Origin: Mesorhizobium sp. M4B.F.Ca.ET.203.01.1.1
GTDB taxonomy: Bacteria > Pseudomonadota > Alphaproteobacteria > Rhizobiales > Rhizobiaceae
NCBI RefSeq assembly: GCF_004791025.1
Contig: NZ_SRUO01000011.1
Coordinates: 62,001 to 126,000 of the forward strand
Direction: 5' to 3'
Length of the DNA: 64,000 bases
The first letter of the stretch is position 1. Each line of letters opens with the position of its first letter. The notes under the pieces were generated by a model. It searched no databases. It saw only the letters and a program-made list of their open reading frames with translations, and was not told where the DNA came from. The position numbers were made by a program, and so were the translations under genes. Positions 24,982 through 33,746 of this stretch are shown piece by piece.

Positions 24982-25506
24982 ATGCAGATGTCGTTCTTGA
25001 GGGGTTTCAGGATGGGTTCCGCCGGCAGGCCGCGCATGCGCCGCGCCTTCGCCTTGCCGATCCTGACCGTCGCCACCGGGCTCACAGCCATGGTCGCGGC
25101 GTCGCCCGCCCGGGCCGATTTCCGCGTCTGCAACGCCACCCAGAACCTGGTCGGCGTCGGCATCGGCTACCGCGCCAAGGCCGGCTGGATCACCGAGGGC
25201 TGGTGGCACATCGAAGGGTCGAGCTGCAAGACGCTGATCGAGGGTCCGCTGTCATCAAGGTTTTACTATCTTTATGCAGAAGACGCCGAGCGCGGCGGGC
25301 GCTGGGACGGCCCGATCAACATGTGCGTGGCCGAAAAAGAGTTCAAGATCGCCGGCGTAACCGATTGCGTCGCCCGGGGCTTCCAACGCGCCGGATTTCA
25401 GGAATATGACACGGGCGAGCAGGCAAGCTGGATGGTCCAGCTGACCGACGAGCCCGCAACGGGAGGCGCACCAGCGGCCCCCGCCCCGGGAACAAACAGT
25501 CAATGA
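24982..25506 (+). CDS. DUF1036 secreted protein
   Basis: A 174-aa protein with an N-terminal signal sequence (FALPILTVATGLTAMVAASP, then ARA-D) and a DUF1036 domain (FRVCNATQNLVGVGIGYRAK, then WITEGWWHIEGSSCKTLI). The four Cys may form disulfides. A Pro/Ala-rich tail ends the protein. ATG 24982 is favoured by the GAAAAGGGGCGTCGAG upstream; the earlier ATG at 24946 is possible. Its stop overlaps the pyruvate kinase start (ATGA), an arrangement I associate with Rhizobiales. Function unknown. Confidence 0.85.
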   Translation: MQMSFLRGFRMGSAGRPRMRRAFALPILTVATGLTAMVAASPARADFRVCNATQNLVGVGIGYRAKAGWITEGWWHIEGSSCKTLIEGPLSSRFYYLYAEDAERGGRWDGPINMCVAEKEFKIAGVTDCVARGFQRAGFQEYDTGEQASWMVQLTDEPATGGAPAAPAPGTNSQ

Positions 25507-26942
25507 GACGTAACCGTAAGGTCAAGATCCTCGCCACCATCGGTCCGGCTTCCTCGTCGGAGGAGATGCTGAAAAAGCTTTTCGAAGCCGGCGCCGATGT
25601 CTTCCGCATCAATATGAGCCATACCGACCACGATTTGATGCGCACGCTGGTCGGGCGCATCCGCGCGGTCGAGGAAACGGTCGGCCGTCCAATCGGCATT
25701 CTCGCCGACCTGCAAGGGCCGAAGCTCAGGGTCGGCAAGTTCGCCAATGGCAAGGAGACGCTCAGCGTCGGCCAGACCTTCACGCTCGACAACAATCCGG
25801 AGCCGGGCACGTCGAGCAGGGTCTATCTGCCGCATCCGGAAATCCTGAGTTCGGTCGAGGCCGGCCATCGTCTTTTGATCGACGACGGCAAGCTGGAGCT
25901 CAGGGCGGTGAAGAGCGACGGCAAGTCGATCACCTGCACCGTCGTCGCCGGCACCACGATTTCCGACAAGAAGGGCGTCAGCCTGCCCGACACCGACCTG
26001 CCGGTCGGCGCGCTGACCGAGAAGGACCGCGCCGATCTCGACGCGGTGCTCGCGGCAAGCGTCGACTGGGTGGCGCTGTCCTTCGTGCAACGGCCGGAAG
26101 ATCTCGCCGAAGCGCGCAAGATCGCGCGCGGCCGGGCGCTGATCATGGCCAAGATCGAGAAGCCGCAGGCGGTTACCCGCCTGGCGGAGATCATCGAACT
26201 GTCGGACGCGCTGATGGTCGCGCGCGGCGACCTCGGCGTCGAGATGCCACTCGAGGCGGTGCCCGGCATCCAGAAGCAGATCACGCGTGCGGCGCGCCGC
26301 GCCGGGAAGCCGGTGGTGATCGCAACGCAGATGCTGGAATCGATGATCACCGCGCCGGTGCCGACCCGCGCCGAGGTGTCTGACGTGTCGATCGCCGTGT
26401 TCGAGGGCGCCGACGCCATCATGCTTTCGGCCGAATCCGCCGCCGGCGCCTATCCGGTCGAGGCCGTGGCGATGATGAACCGCATCGCCACCAAGGTCGA
26501 AACCGACCCGACCTATGCCGGCATCATCAACGCGCAGCGCTCGGAACCGGAAGCGACGGGCGCCGATGCGATATCGCTCGCCGCTCGCGAAATCGCCGAA
26601 ACGCTGAAACTGTCGGCGATCGTCACCTATACGGCCTCCGGCACGACCGGCCTGCGCGCCGCGCGCGAGCGACCGCAAGTGCCGATCGTGGCGCTGTCGC
26701 CGATCCTCAACACGGCGCGGCGGCTGTCGCTTTTGTGGGGCACGCATTGCGTGGTGTCGCCCGATGCCGTCGACCTCGACGACATGGTCGACCGCGCCTG
26801 CCGCATCGCGATCGACGAGGGCTTCGGCAAGCCGGGCGACCGCGTCATCATCACCGCGGGCGTGCCGCTGAGGACGCCGGGCTCGACCAACATGCTGCGC
26901 ATCGCCTATGTCGGGTCGGAGACGCAGGCCAGCCGCACCTGA
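25503..26942 (+). CDS. pyk: pyruvate kinase
   Basis: Glycolytic enzyme converting phosphoenolpyruvate and ADP to pyruvate and ATP, 479 aa, cytoplasmic. The N-terminus KILATIGPASSSEEML and FRINMSHTDHD carry ADP/metal residues. IMAKIEKPQAVTRLAEII contains the catalytic Lys and MVARGDLGVEMP the metal region. ATQMLESMITAPVPTRAEVS is the family signature, and a C-terminal allosteric domain follows. ATGA overlap with the DUF1036 gene implies cotranscription. Confidence 0.96.
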   Translation: MRRNRKVKILATIGPASSSEEMLKKLFEAGADVFRINMSHTDHDLMRTLVGRIRAVEETVGRPIGILADLQGPKLRVGKFANGKETLSVGQTFTLDNNPEPGTSSRVYLPHPEILSSVEAGHRLLIDDGKLELRAVKSDGKSITCTVVAGTTISDKKGVSLPDTDLPVGALTEKDRADLDAVLAASVDWVALSFVQRPEDLAEARKIARGRALIMAKIEKPQAVTRLAEIIELSDALMVARGDLGVEMPLEAVPGIQKQITRAARRAGKPVVIATQMLESMITAPVPTRAEVSDVSIAVFEGADAIMLSAESAAGAYPVEAVAMMNRIATKVETDPTYAGIINAQRSEPEATGADAISLAAREIAETLKLSAIVTYTASGTTGLRAARERPQVPIVALSPILNTARRLSLLWGTHCVVSPDAVDLDDMVDRACRIAIDEGFGKPGDRVIITAGVPLRTPGSTNMLRIAYVGSETQASRT

Positions 26943-26951
26943 CTTCTCGGT

Positions 26952-27416
26952 TTAGCCCGCCGCAGTTCCGAGCGCTCTTGCCGCACCTTCGCCGTGATCG
27001 ACACGCCGCAGGAAATGGCGAGCGCGAGGGATGGGATCATGCAGATACTGATCCGGCCCGCGCATCTTGCGCCGGTTGAGTTCGGCGGTGTCGAGCAGAT
27101 CGAAGTCGACCCTTTCGAGCGCGCAGTGCCAACCGGCGCTGTGCGCGGCCCATCCTCTTTTGTGGTGCACCAGAAGCCGCTCGCGCCGGGAATAGCCATG
27201 GTAGTCGAAGGCGATCACGCCGTTCGTCACATAGATGTGGTTTCCCGAAAAGCCTTCGCCCGGAATGATCCGCTCGCCGTAAAATCCGCCCTTGGGAGGA
27301 TGACCGAGGAAAGTGCCCGCAAGGATGTGGCAGGCGCCGTAGCCAAAGAAAATGCGGTCCGGCAGTGCCCAGAATTTTTCGGGGTTTTTCTTGATGCCGT
27401 GCTTCAGGACATACAT
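26952..27416 (-). CDS. conserved small protein of unknown function
   Basis: A 154-aa protein beginning MYVLKHGIKKNPEKFWALPD. It is rich in aromatic and His residues (FFGYGACHILAGTFL, GERIIPGEGFSGNHIYVTNG, VIAFDYHGYSRRERLLVHHK). I do not recognise a family. The start overlaps the hydrolase stop by one base (TGATG), so it is translationally coupled to that hydrolase. The frame upstream of 27416 is only the overlap. Coding potential is supported by its GC-rich third positions and position in the operon; its function is open. Confidence 0.7.
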   Translation of the reverse strand: MYVLKHGIKKNPEKFWALPDRIFFGYGACHILAGTFLGHPPKGGFYGERIIPGEGFSGNHIYVTNGVIAFDYHGYSRRERLLVHHKRGWAAHSAGWHCALERVDFDLLDTAELNRRKMRGPDQYLHDPIPRARHFLRRVDHGEGAARALGTAAG

Positions 27417-28477
27417 CAGGTCGGCGCCAGCTCGGCGTCGGGCACCGTGATGTCGGGACATTGTCCCTGGTTGTAGGCATCGTCGGCAAGCCGCGCCTCG
27501 ACCCTCCTCGCCATCGCCTGCAGGTCGATGCTCTTGCCGGCGGTCTTCTCGATGGCGCCGACGACGAGATCCGGCGCGATCCAGTCGGGTTTGTGGCCGA
27601 GATTGTGTACCCAGACCAGCTCGGCGCCGGGGATATCGCGGGCAAGGCCGGTCGAATGGATGGTGGCGTAGACCACCTTGTCGTGGTCACCGGAAATGAT
27701 GACGGTCGGCGCCTTTATGTCATGGTAGTGCGGCGAAGCGTCGAGCGCGTAGCTGTAGAGCCCAGCCACATCGGCGGCGTTGGCGCGAAAGGCGCCTGGC
27801 CGCAGCACCAGGGGAATCGAGGCGGCGGCGACGTAGCCGTCCGGCGCCTTGTTGGGAGAAAAGACGCAGGCCGTGGCGGCATCGATGCGCAGCGCTCCGG
27901 CCGGATAGGCTAGCGTCTCGGAAAACAGCGGGCCGATCAGCGGAATGGCCGTCAGATTGTAGTACCAGGCCGTCGCCCCGCCCGGCCAGGGATGGCTGGC
28001 GGGCGACAGGAAGACGAGGCCCAGCGTCTTGTCCGGATGCTTGCGGGCAAAGGCGGTGGCGACCGCGCCGCCGAAGGAGTGGCCGACGACGATCGCCTTT
28101 TTCATGCCAAGCTGATCCATCAGCGCGGCGATGGTGTCGGCCTGCGCCGGCAAGGTCTCGTTGTCGCCGCGCTCCGACCAGCCAAAGCCGGGCCGGTCCA
28201 GAAACAGCATCTCGGCCCGGCCTTCGAGCAGCGGCCGCAGCGGCAGCATCTGATCCTTGAGATTGGCGCTGGCGCCGTGGATGAAGACGATCGGCGGCAG
28301 CTCCGCATTGGCCGGCGCCGGAACATGGACATAATGGATGCGCGCGCCGCCGATGTCGGCGAAGTCGCCGACCGGCAGGTTGCGGCGCTCGATCAGCCAG
28401 GCACCGGCGCGGGTGACGCCGACAAAGGCAAGGACGAGCGCGAGGAAGAAGGCAAACGCAGCGTAGATGAGGTTCAT
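27416..28477 (-). CDS. membrane-anchored alpha/beta hydrolase
   Basis: A 353-aa hydrolase with an N-terminal membrane helix (IYAAFAFFLALVLAFVGVTR) and an alpha/beta fold. The oxyanion motif is VFIHGASANLKDQM (about residue 67), the Ser nucleophile is in VVGHSFGGAVATAFA (about residue 133), and the Asp-His are in SGDHDKVV and HNLGHKPDW. The substrate is unknown. The gene is upstream of and coupled to the small unknown gene at 26952. Its promoter would have to lie within or beyond a G-rich tandem repeat whose edge is only 37 bp from the start codon. Confidence 0.88.
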   Translation of the reverse strand: MNLIYAAFAFFLALVLAFVGVTRAGAWLIERRNLPVGDFADIGGARIHYVHVPAPANAELPPIVFIHGASANLKDQMLPLRPLLEGRAEMLFLDRPGFGWSERGDNETLPAQADTIAALMDQLGMKKAIVVGHSFGGAVATAFARKHPDKTLGLVFLSPASHPWPGGATAWYYNLTAIPLIGPLFSETLAYPAGALRIDAATACVFSPNKAPDGYVAAASIPLVLRPGAFRANAADVAGLYSYALDASPHYHDIKAPTVIISGDHDKVVYATIHSTGLARDIPGAELVWVHNLGHKPDWIAPDLVVGAIEKTAGKSIDLQAMARRVEARLADDAYNQGQCPDITVPDAELAPT

Positions 28478-28514
28478 GCGGAGGAAATACGAGCCGGAGA
28501 GAAATTAGTTTTGG

Positions 28515-28594
28515 TAGGGGAGTAGGGGAGTAGGGGAATAGGGGAATAAGGGAATAGGGGAATAGGGGAATAGGGGAATAGGGGAATAGGGGAG
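28515..28594 (+). repeat. tandem repeat, ten 8-bp units
   Basis: Exactly ten consecutive 8-mers of the form TA(G/A)GGGA(A/G): mostly TAGGGGAA or TAGGGGAG, one TAAGGGAA. Nine carry GGGG, so with 4-base loops the + strand fits a canonical G-quadruplex pattern. Four units in inverted orientation follow at 28623-28654. Confidence 0.95.
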
Positions 28595-28622
28595 TGTGTT
28601 CCATGAAGCACTGCCTACTGCC

Positions 28623-28654
28623 TTACTCCCCTATTCCCCTACTCCCCTACTCCC
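28623..28654 (-). repeat. inverted partner of the 8-bp tandem repeat
   Basis: Four units on the opposite strand (TTACTCCC, CTATTCCC, CTACTCCC, CTACTCCC), separated from the ten-unit array by 28 bp. Together they could fold into a long cruciform. The array ends 4 bp before the stop codon of the leftward TPR gene. Confidence 0.85.
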
Positions 28655-28657
28655 TTA

Positions 28658-29254
28658 TCAGATGCCTTCGCCGGCAAGCTCTTCCGACAGCGTGCCGACC
28701 TGGTCCTGGGCGCTGCGCATCATCGGGTAGATGGCGAGCACCTTCTGCCAGGCTTCCAGCGCCGACTGCTTGTGGCCGGTTTCGGCCATGATCTGCGCCA
28801 GGCCGGACAGGGCGCCGAAATGGCGCGGCTCGAGATGCAGCGTGTGGTCGATGTCGGACATCGACTTGCCGTAGTTCTTCATCATGAAATGCAGCGTGGC
28901 GCGCCGGTTCCAGCCTTCGGCATAGGTCGGCTGCAAGGTCACCACCTGGTCGAGGAAATCGAGCGCGACGTCGTATTTCTGGTCTTCCATCGCCTTTTGC
29001 GACCATTGCATCATCAGGTCGATCGAGGCGCTGCCGGATTGCGACCATTCGCTCCAGATGCGCTGGGCAATGCGCTCGGCGGCCTTTTCATTGCGCTCGC
29101 GCTTCAGGTCGGTGAACAACTGGTCGAGGCGGGCTTGCTTGGTCACAGCCACAGGCGGCGCGGCCGGATCATTCGCCCAAGCGGGCGCCAAAGCGGCCGG
29201 CAGGACAGCGCCGGACAGGCAAAGGGTCGCGAGGAATGCAAAACGAATCCGCAT
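28658..29254 (-). CDS. secreted tetratricopeptide repeat protein
   Basis: A 198-aa protein with a signal peptide (FAFLATLCLSGAVLPAALA, then PAWA-N) and about three TPR-like helical pairs in the C-terminal part: ALDFLDQVVTLQPTYAEGWN, then GKSMSDIDHTLHLEPRHFGA, then ALEAWQKVLAIYPMM. It is probably a periplasmic scaffold for protein contacts. No family name is sure. Confidence 0.85.
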   Translation of the reverse strand: MRIRFAFLATLCLSGAVLPAALAPAWANDPAAPPVAVTKQARLDQLFTDLKRERNEKAAERIAQRIWSEWSQSGSASIDLMMQWSQKAMEDQKYDVALDFLDQVVTLQPTYAEGWNRRATLHFMMKNYGKSMSDIDHTLHLEPRHFGALSGLAQIMAETGHKQSALEAWQKVLAIYPMMRSAQDQVGTLSEELAGEGI

Positions 29255-29355
29255 CGCCGGAATCTAATCCCGGACGGCGGATCGGCAAAGTGATTTTAGC
29301 GTGAAGGGGCCGGCAAGCCGGCAATACCATCATAGACGCGCGGCGTGGTCTCTAT

Positions 29356-29404
29356 GTGCATGTCGTTGTCCCAAAACCGCTTGGCACCTTTGGGCGACAT
29401 GCAC
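29356..29404. repeat. palindromic repeat of the shared-core family (copy with GTGCATGTCG arms)
   Basis: Perfect 10-bp arms GTGCATGTCG (29356-29365) and CGACATGCAC (29395-29404) enclose CCCAAAACCGCTTGGCACC and TTTGGG, a variant of the core found in the elements at 21155, 36525, 57248 and 61681. It lies just after rpmJ on the minus strand and could act as its 3' hairpin. Confidence 0.8.
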
Positions 29405-29421
29405 TAAGCCGCGCGCAAGGC

Positions 29422-29547
29422 TCAGCCCTGGCGCGCCTTGTAACGCGGGGCGGTCTTGTTGATGATGTAGATGCGACCCTTGCGACGAACCAGCTGGTTG
29501 TCGCGGTGACGCGCCTTCAGCGCCTTGAGCGAATTCTTGATCTTCAT
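29422..29547 (-). CDS. rpmJ: 50S ribosomal protein L36
   Basis: A 41-residue basic protein, [20 protein letters not shown] then [21 protein letters not shown]. This is the type of L36 that lacks the zinc-binding Cys/His set. Below the usual ORF length cut-off but unmistakable. It is a stand-alone gene with a palindromic repeat 18 bp after its stop. Confidence 0.93.
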   Translation of the reverse strand: MKIKNSLKALKARHRDNQLVRRKGRIYIINKTAPRYKARQG

Positions 29548-29791
29548 GGTCTTGCCTGTTCGGTCGGGGCCCGCTGCCGGGCCGAATTTTAAAGGCGCGC
29601 CCGAAAAAGCGCGCCTCTGAACTTGCGTGGCTCATAAACGAGGAGCCTTGCCCGTGTCAACCGCAAGCGTGCTTTATGGCCGGCTGAAATCGCGGGCAAT
29701 CAAATGTTCGCCATCTTCGCTGCGTGGCATTGCGCAGCCGGGGTCGGGCTGGAATGGTGCCGTCGCCTCGCAAGATGATTTGGAGACGCAC

Positions 29792-30214
29792 ATGCGCCTG
29801 ATGGTTCTATCCACCTGTCTTGCCGTGCTGGCGGCGGCCCCGGCCGCGCGGGCGCAGGAATGCGACCGCAACGACGACAGCCAGCAGATGATGAATATCT
29901 GCGCCGATGCCGACTACCAGGCGGCCGACGCCAAGCTCAATGCAACCTACAAGGGTCTTGTCGGCGATGGCGACGAGAAGTCCAACAAATTGCTGCAGGC
30001 GGCGCAGCGCGCCTGGATCACGTTCCGCGACGCGGAATGCGCCTATTCCGCCGCGGACAGCGAGGGCGGCTCCATCTACCCGATGGAGGTCTCGCAATGC
30101 CTGACGGAGCTGACCAATGAGCGCGTCAAACAGCTCACGTCCGGCCGCAACTGCCAGGAAGGCGACGCGAGCTGCGCCAGCCCGGACGAGGACGAAGACC
30201 AGGACATGCAGTAA
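29792..30214 (+). CDS. lysozyme inhibitor LprI family protein (DUF1311)
   Basis: A 140-aa secreted protein: signal peptide LMVLSTCLAVLAAAPAARA-Q, then the DUF1311 pattern of spaced Cys (ECDRN, MMNICADADYQAADAKLN) and WITFRDAECAYSAADSEGG. A conserved Cys occurs in MEVSQCLTELTNERV. The acidic tail DEDEDQDM is odd for the family. Relatives bind lysozyme in the periplasm; that role is assumed only from the family. The ATG at 29792 was chosen over a longer frame because the signal peptide follows directly. Confidence 0.83.
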   Translation: MRLMVLSTCLAVLAAAPAARAQECDRNDDSQQMMNICADADYQAADAKLNATYKGLVGDGDEKSNKLLQAAQRAWITFRDAECAYSAADSEGGSIYPMEVSQCLTELTNERVKQLTSGRNCQEGDASCASPDEDEDQDMQ

Positions 30215-30222
30215 GCCGGTGC

Positions 30223-31299
30223 TCAGCTTCGACGGCTGATCCGCGTGAAATGGCCCATCTTGCGGCCGGCGCGCGCCTCGGCCTTGCCGTAGAGATGCAA
30301 CATCAGGTCGGGCTCGGCGAGCAAGGCCGGAACGCGGCTGACATCTTCGCCGATCAGGTTTTCCATGACGCAGTCCGAGTGGCGGCCGGGCGTGCCCAGC
30401 GGCAGGCCGGCAACGGCGCGGATATGCTGCTCGAACTGCGAGACCGTCGCGGCGGCCTCCGTCCAGTGGCCGGAATTGTGGACGCGCGGCGCCATCTCGT
30501 TGGCGATCAGCGAGCCGTCGGCGAGCACGAAGAACTCGACGCCGATGACGCCGACATAGTCGAGCGCCGCCAGCACCTTTGCCACCGCGGCCTGGGCGGC
30601 GGCCGCCGTTTCATGGCTGATCCCGGCCGGCAAGGTCGAAGTGTGCAGGATGCCGTCGCGATGGACATTCTCGGCCGGATCGTAGGCGGCGATGCTGCCG
30701 TCAAGGCCGCGCCCGGCGATCACCGATATCTCGCGCTCGAAGGCGACGAAGGATTCGAGGATCAGCGGCACATTGCCCATCGCCTCGCAGGTGCCGGAAA
30801 AGCCGCCGGTGTCCATGTTGCGGAAGACGCGCTGGCCCTTGCCGTCATAGCCCAGGCGCCGGGTCTTCAGGATGCCGCTGCCGCCGAATTCCTTCAGCGC
30901 GGCCGTCAGTTCGGCATCGTTGTCGATCGCGCGGAAATCGGCGGTCGAAATGCCGACGCCGTTGAGAAACTTCTTCTCGGCCAGCCGGTCCTGCGCCACT
31001 TCGAGGGCGCGCGCCGGCGGGTAGACCGGCACCTTGGCGGCCAGCGTGCTGGCGGCGGCCACCGGCACGTTCTCGAATTCGTAGGTGACGACGGCGCTGG
31101 CCGCGGCGAGTTCGGCGAGGGCCGCTGCATCGTCATAGGCGGCTGTTATCTGGCGGTTGGCGACCTGGGCCGCCGGGCAATCGGCCTGCGGTTCGAGCAC
31201 CACGGTGCGATAGCCGAGACGGGCCGCGGCCATCGCCAGCATGCGGCCGAGCTGGCCGCCGCCGATGATGCCGATGGTCGATCCCGCAGGCAGGCTCAT
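30223..31299 (-). CDS. purK: 5-(carboxyamino)imidazole ribonucleotide synthase PurK
   Basis: ATP-grasp enzyme (358 aa) converting AIR, bicarbonate and ATP to N5-CAIR in purine synthesis, cytoplasmic. Start [21 protein letters not shown] (about residues 9-29), ATP-grasp core [21 protein letters not shown], and [16 protein letters not shown] near the C-terminus, all family-typical. Start ATG 31299 overlaps the purE stop (ATGA). The pair purE-purK is an operon. Confidence 0.95.
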   Translation of the reverse strand: MSLPAGSTIGIIGGGQLGRMLAMAAARLGYRTVVLEPQADCPAAQVANRQITAAYDDAAALAELAAASAVVTYEFENVPVAAASTLAAKVPVYPPARALEVAQDRLAEKKFLNGVGISTADFRAIDNDAELTAALKEFGGSGILKTRRLGYDGKGQRVFRNMDTGGFSGTCEAMGNVPLILESFVAFEREISVIAGRGLDGSIAAYDPAENVHRDGILHTSTLPAGISHETAAAAQAAVAKVLAALDYVGVIGVEFFVLADGSLIANEMAPRVHNSGHWTEAAATVSQFEQHIRAVAGLPLGTPGRHSDCVMENLIGEDVSRVPALLAEPDLMLHLYGKAEARAGRKMGHFTRISRRS

Positions 31300-31793
31300 G
31301 GCGCGTCCGTCGGTTCGGCGGCAACCTTGGCGGTCTGGGCGGCGCGCCACGCGTCCAGCCGGGCGGCGAGCCGGTCGTCGTTCAGCGCCAGCACGGCGGC
31401 GGCGAGAAGAGCGGCATTCGCGGCACCCGCCTTGCCGATGGCGAGCGTGCCGACCGGAATGCCGGCCGGCATCTGGACGATGGAGAGCAGCGAATCCTGG
31501 CCGGACAGCGCCTTCGATTCCACCGGCACGCCGAAGACGGGAAGCGGCGTCATCGCCGCCGTCATGCCGGGCAGGTGCGCGGCGCCGCCGGCGCCGGCGA
31601 TGATCACCTTGTAGCCGGCCGCCTTGGCGCCCTTGGCGAAATCATAGAGCCGGTCGGGCGTGCGGTGGGCGGAGACGATCAGCCGCTTGTGCGGAATGCC
31701 CAACGCCTCCAGTGTTTCGGCGGCGTGACGCATCGTCGCCCAGTCGGACTGGCTGCCCATGATGATGGCGACGTCGGCACGCTGATCGGTCAA
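31296..31793 (-). CDS. purE: 5-(carboxyamino)imidazole ribonucleotide mutase PurE (TTG start)
   Basis: Converts N5-CAIR to CAIR, 165 aa. Motifs are [17 protein letters not shown] and [14 protein letters not shown] (class I PurE), plus [13 protein letters not shown] and [11 protein letters not shown]. No ATG or GTG begins the family N-terminus. A TTG at 31793 does, giving [13 protein letters not shown] with GGGAG 8 bases upstream. Another TTG seven codons earlier lacks a ribosome site. It is the first gene of purE-purK. Confidence 0.93.
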   Translation of the reverse strand: MTDQRADVAIIMGSQSDWATMRHAAETLEALGIPHKRLIVSAHRTPDRLYDFAKGAKAAGYKVIIAGAGGAAHLPGMTAAMTPLPVFGVPVESKALSGQDSLLSIVQMPAGIPVGTLAIGKAGAANAALLAAAVLALNDDRLAARLDAWRAAQTAKVAAEPTDAP

Positions 31794-31889
31794 AGTTTTC
31801 GCTCCCGGCGGCAAAGGCGCGCCTTAGCGGAATTCGCCGGCAACGGCAAGGACGCGCCAGCATCGCGAGGCCGGCGGCCATAAATCGGC

Positions 31890-32801
31890 TTACACGGCCG
31901 CCTTGCGGAAGCGGGCGACGAAGTCGTCGAGTTCGGGCCGCTCCATGTCCGAGATCGCCCAGTAGGAGAAGGCCCCGTCGCTCCAGTGGACCAGCGAGAA
32001 GCCGCCGGACGATAGGTCCTCGGGCTGGCTGACACTGCCACCCTGCTGCGGTTCGGCGACCAGCGTGATCAGGTGTTCGCGATGGCGATAGACCAATGCC
32101 GGCACGGGCCGGTCGGCGATCACTTCGACCCGGCCGCCGATCAGCGCATAGCCGTCCTGCGCGAGGTCGGGCGCCGGGGGCGACACGCCGATGCGGGCGT
32201 CGAGCCACGGCTTCACGGTGTGGCGGTCGGACGAAACGATGTCGATCGGGCTGGCGGCGAGCAGGCTGCGGCGATGGCCGCTGGCGACCGCCGCGGCAAA
32301 GCTGTCGGACGCGCCGTTGAACATCAGCCATTGCGTTGCGCCGCTGGCCAGCACCGCGCTGATCACAATCGACGCCGCCAGCGCCCGCCAATCGAACGAG
32401 CCAAAAAGGCGTGTCTTTGACGATGGCCGAGTCTGGAAGGGACGCGTCCCGGTTTCTCGCCTCTGGCCTCCGCCAGCGCCCGCAATCAATCTTGGTAGCG
32501 CCGGCGACGCACCCCGCTGCGGCTCCGCCGACTCGGCGGGCGCCTGCTGTTCGATGCCCGCCATGCCGATCGCCGCGATGCGGGCCCGAAAGGCATCGCT
32601 GACATCGGGACGCGGCAAGCGGCTGACCGCCGCTTGCAACGCGACGATGCGGGCATGCTCGGCGGCAAGCGCCGGGTCGGCGGCGATGCGCCGCTCCACG
32701 GCCAACGCCGCTGCCGCATCAAGTTCGCCATCCACCAGGGCATGGATCATCAGCCTGATACCTTCCGGATCGTTGGGCAGTCCGTCGTCATGTCCGGTCA
32801 T
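31890..32801 (-). CDS. anti-sigma factor (zinc-finger-less, membrane)
   Basis: A 303-aa protein. An N-terminal cytoplasmic anti-sigma-like helical part (LMIHALVDGELDAAAALAVE, then RRIAADPALAAEHARIV) lacks the His-Cys pair of ZAS proteins. A linker of about 60 residues follows, then one membrane helix (WRALAASIVISAVLASGATQ) and a periplasmic C-terminal domain. It overlaps the upstream sigma factor by ATGA, so the two are coupled and probably form a pair. The periplasmic domain may sense a signal, but no ligand motif is visible. Confidence 0.83.
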   Translation of the reverse strand: MTGHDDGLPNDPEGIRLMIHALVDGELDAAAALAVERRIAADPALAAEHARIVALQAAVSRLPRPDVSDAFRARIAAIGMAGIEQQAPAESAEPQRGASPALPRLIAGAGGGQRRETGTRPFQTRPSSKTRLFGSFDWRALAASIVISAVLASGATQWLMFNGASDSFAAAVASGHRRSLLAASPIDIVSSDRHTVKPWLDARIGVSPPAPDLAQDGYALIGGRVEVIADRPVPALVYRHREHLITLVAEPQQGGSVSQPEDLSSGGFSLVHWSDGAFSYWAISDMERPELDDFVARFRKAAV

Positions 32802-33358
32802 GGCGCTCTCCCCAGTTCAGACACAAGCAGGCCGCGGGCGCGCGCCAGCCGCGACATCACGGTGCCGATCGGCACGCCGAGCATGGCCGCTATCTCGCGG
32901 TAGCTCAGGCCATTGATGTCGCGCAGCACCAGCGTCTCGCGGAACGGCTGCGCCAGTGCCGCTATCGCCGCCCCAAGTGCCGCCGTATCGGCCTTGGCGA
33001 TGAGGCTCGCCTCGAGACCATTGTCATCCGGCAGGCCGGCGCCATGCGCCGCCGCCATCTCGTCGAGATCGCCGAGGTCGCCGACGGCGATCGTGCCGCG
33101 CGGCCGGTTGCGCGACATCCAGCTGTAGGCGGTGTTGCGCACGATTGTCAGCAGCCAGGCGCGGGCGTTGCCGCCGGCGTAGCCGGCAATGCCGGCATGC
33201 GCCTTGAGGCAGGCTTCCTGCACCACATCCTCGGCGTCTGCGGCGTTGCCGGTCAGCCAGCGGGCGAGCGCAAGCGCGTCGCCGAGATGGGGCAGCACCA
33301 CCGCGCCGAAGCGCTCGGCCAGGGCCTTTTCGCTCAACACCGCACCATTGTCCGGCAC
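32798..33358 (-). CDS. ECF RNA polymerase sigma factor
   Basis: Extracytoplasmic function sigma factor of about 186 aa. The sigma-2 region is in DALALARWLTGNAADAEDVV and QEACLKAHAGIAGYAGGNAR, and region 4 is in LAQPFRETLVLRDINGLSYR then EIAAMLGVPIGTVMSRLARA. Start is uncertain: the frame opens at 33490 inside the cupredoxin gene. I took GTG 33358 (VPDNGAVLSEKALAERF), 26 bp after that gene's stop; GTG 33340 is an alternative. It sits in an operon with a metallophosphoesterase, a cupredoxin and its anti-sigma partner. Confidence 0.88.
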   Translation of the reverse strand: MPDNGAVLSEKALAERFGAVVLPHLGDALALARWLTGNAADAEDVVQEACLKAHAGIAGYAGGNARAWLLTIVRNTAYSWMSRNRPRGTIAVGDLGDLDEMAAAHGAGLPDDNGLEASLIAKADTAALGAAIAALAQPFRETLVLRDINGLSYREIAAMLGVPIGTVMSRLARARGLLVSELGRAP

Positions 33359-33383
33359 TCTGGGCTGGGTCCGCCGCGCGCCT

Positions 33384-33728
33384 TCAGGGGGCGACGGTGA
33401 TCCTGCCCTGCATGTGCGGGTGAAGCCCGCAGAAATAGGCAAAGTCGCCTGCTTTGGTGAAGGTGAATTCATATGTGTCACCGGTGTCAAGCGCCTTGGA
33501 GCGGAAGGAGGAATCGTTGGCGACGACCAGATGCGGGATGTCGTCGTCGTTGCGGAAGGTCACAGTGGTGCCGGGCTTGATCGTCAGCACCGGCGGCGTG
33601 AAGGCGAAGTTCTCGATCTTGACCATCGGCGCGTCCGCCGCGCTGAGCGGCTGGGAGGTCGCCGCGGTCAGGGCGAAGGCGGTCAGCATAGCGGCCATGT
33701 GCCGGGCCGGAAGGCGTATGCAGATCAT
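33384..33728 (-). CDS. cupredoxin domain protein
   Basis: A 114-aa exported small blue-copper-type protein. The N-terminus is signal-like (LPARHMAAMLTAFALTAATS, cleaved near SAA-D). The copper site is complete: His in DDIPHLVV, and Cys, His and Met in YFCGLHPHMQGRI. It fits a periplasmic copper-binding or electron-transfer role. It lies between the metallophosphoesterase and sigma factor genes, 18 bp from the former and 25 bp from the latter. Confidence 0.9.
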   Translation of the reverse strand: MICIRLPARHMAAMLTAFALTAATSQPLSAADAPMVKIENFAFTPPVLTIKPGTTVTFRNDDDIPHLVVANDSSFRSKALDTGDTYEFTFTKAGDFAYFCGLHPHMQGRITVAP

Positions 33729-33746
33729 GGTGGGCTCCTTTGCCGT

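Noticed and set aside
28515-28654. CRISPR array
   Set aside because: Units are contiguous 8-mers without spacers and there are no cas genes.
28594-28791. Small rightward frame MCSMKHCLLPYSPIPLLPYS
   Set aside because: Its sequence is just the translated inverted tandem repeat followed by the antisense of the TPR gene.
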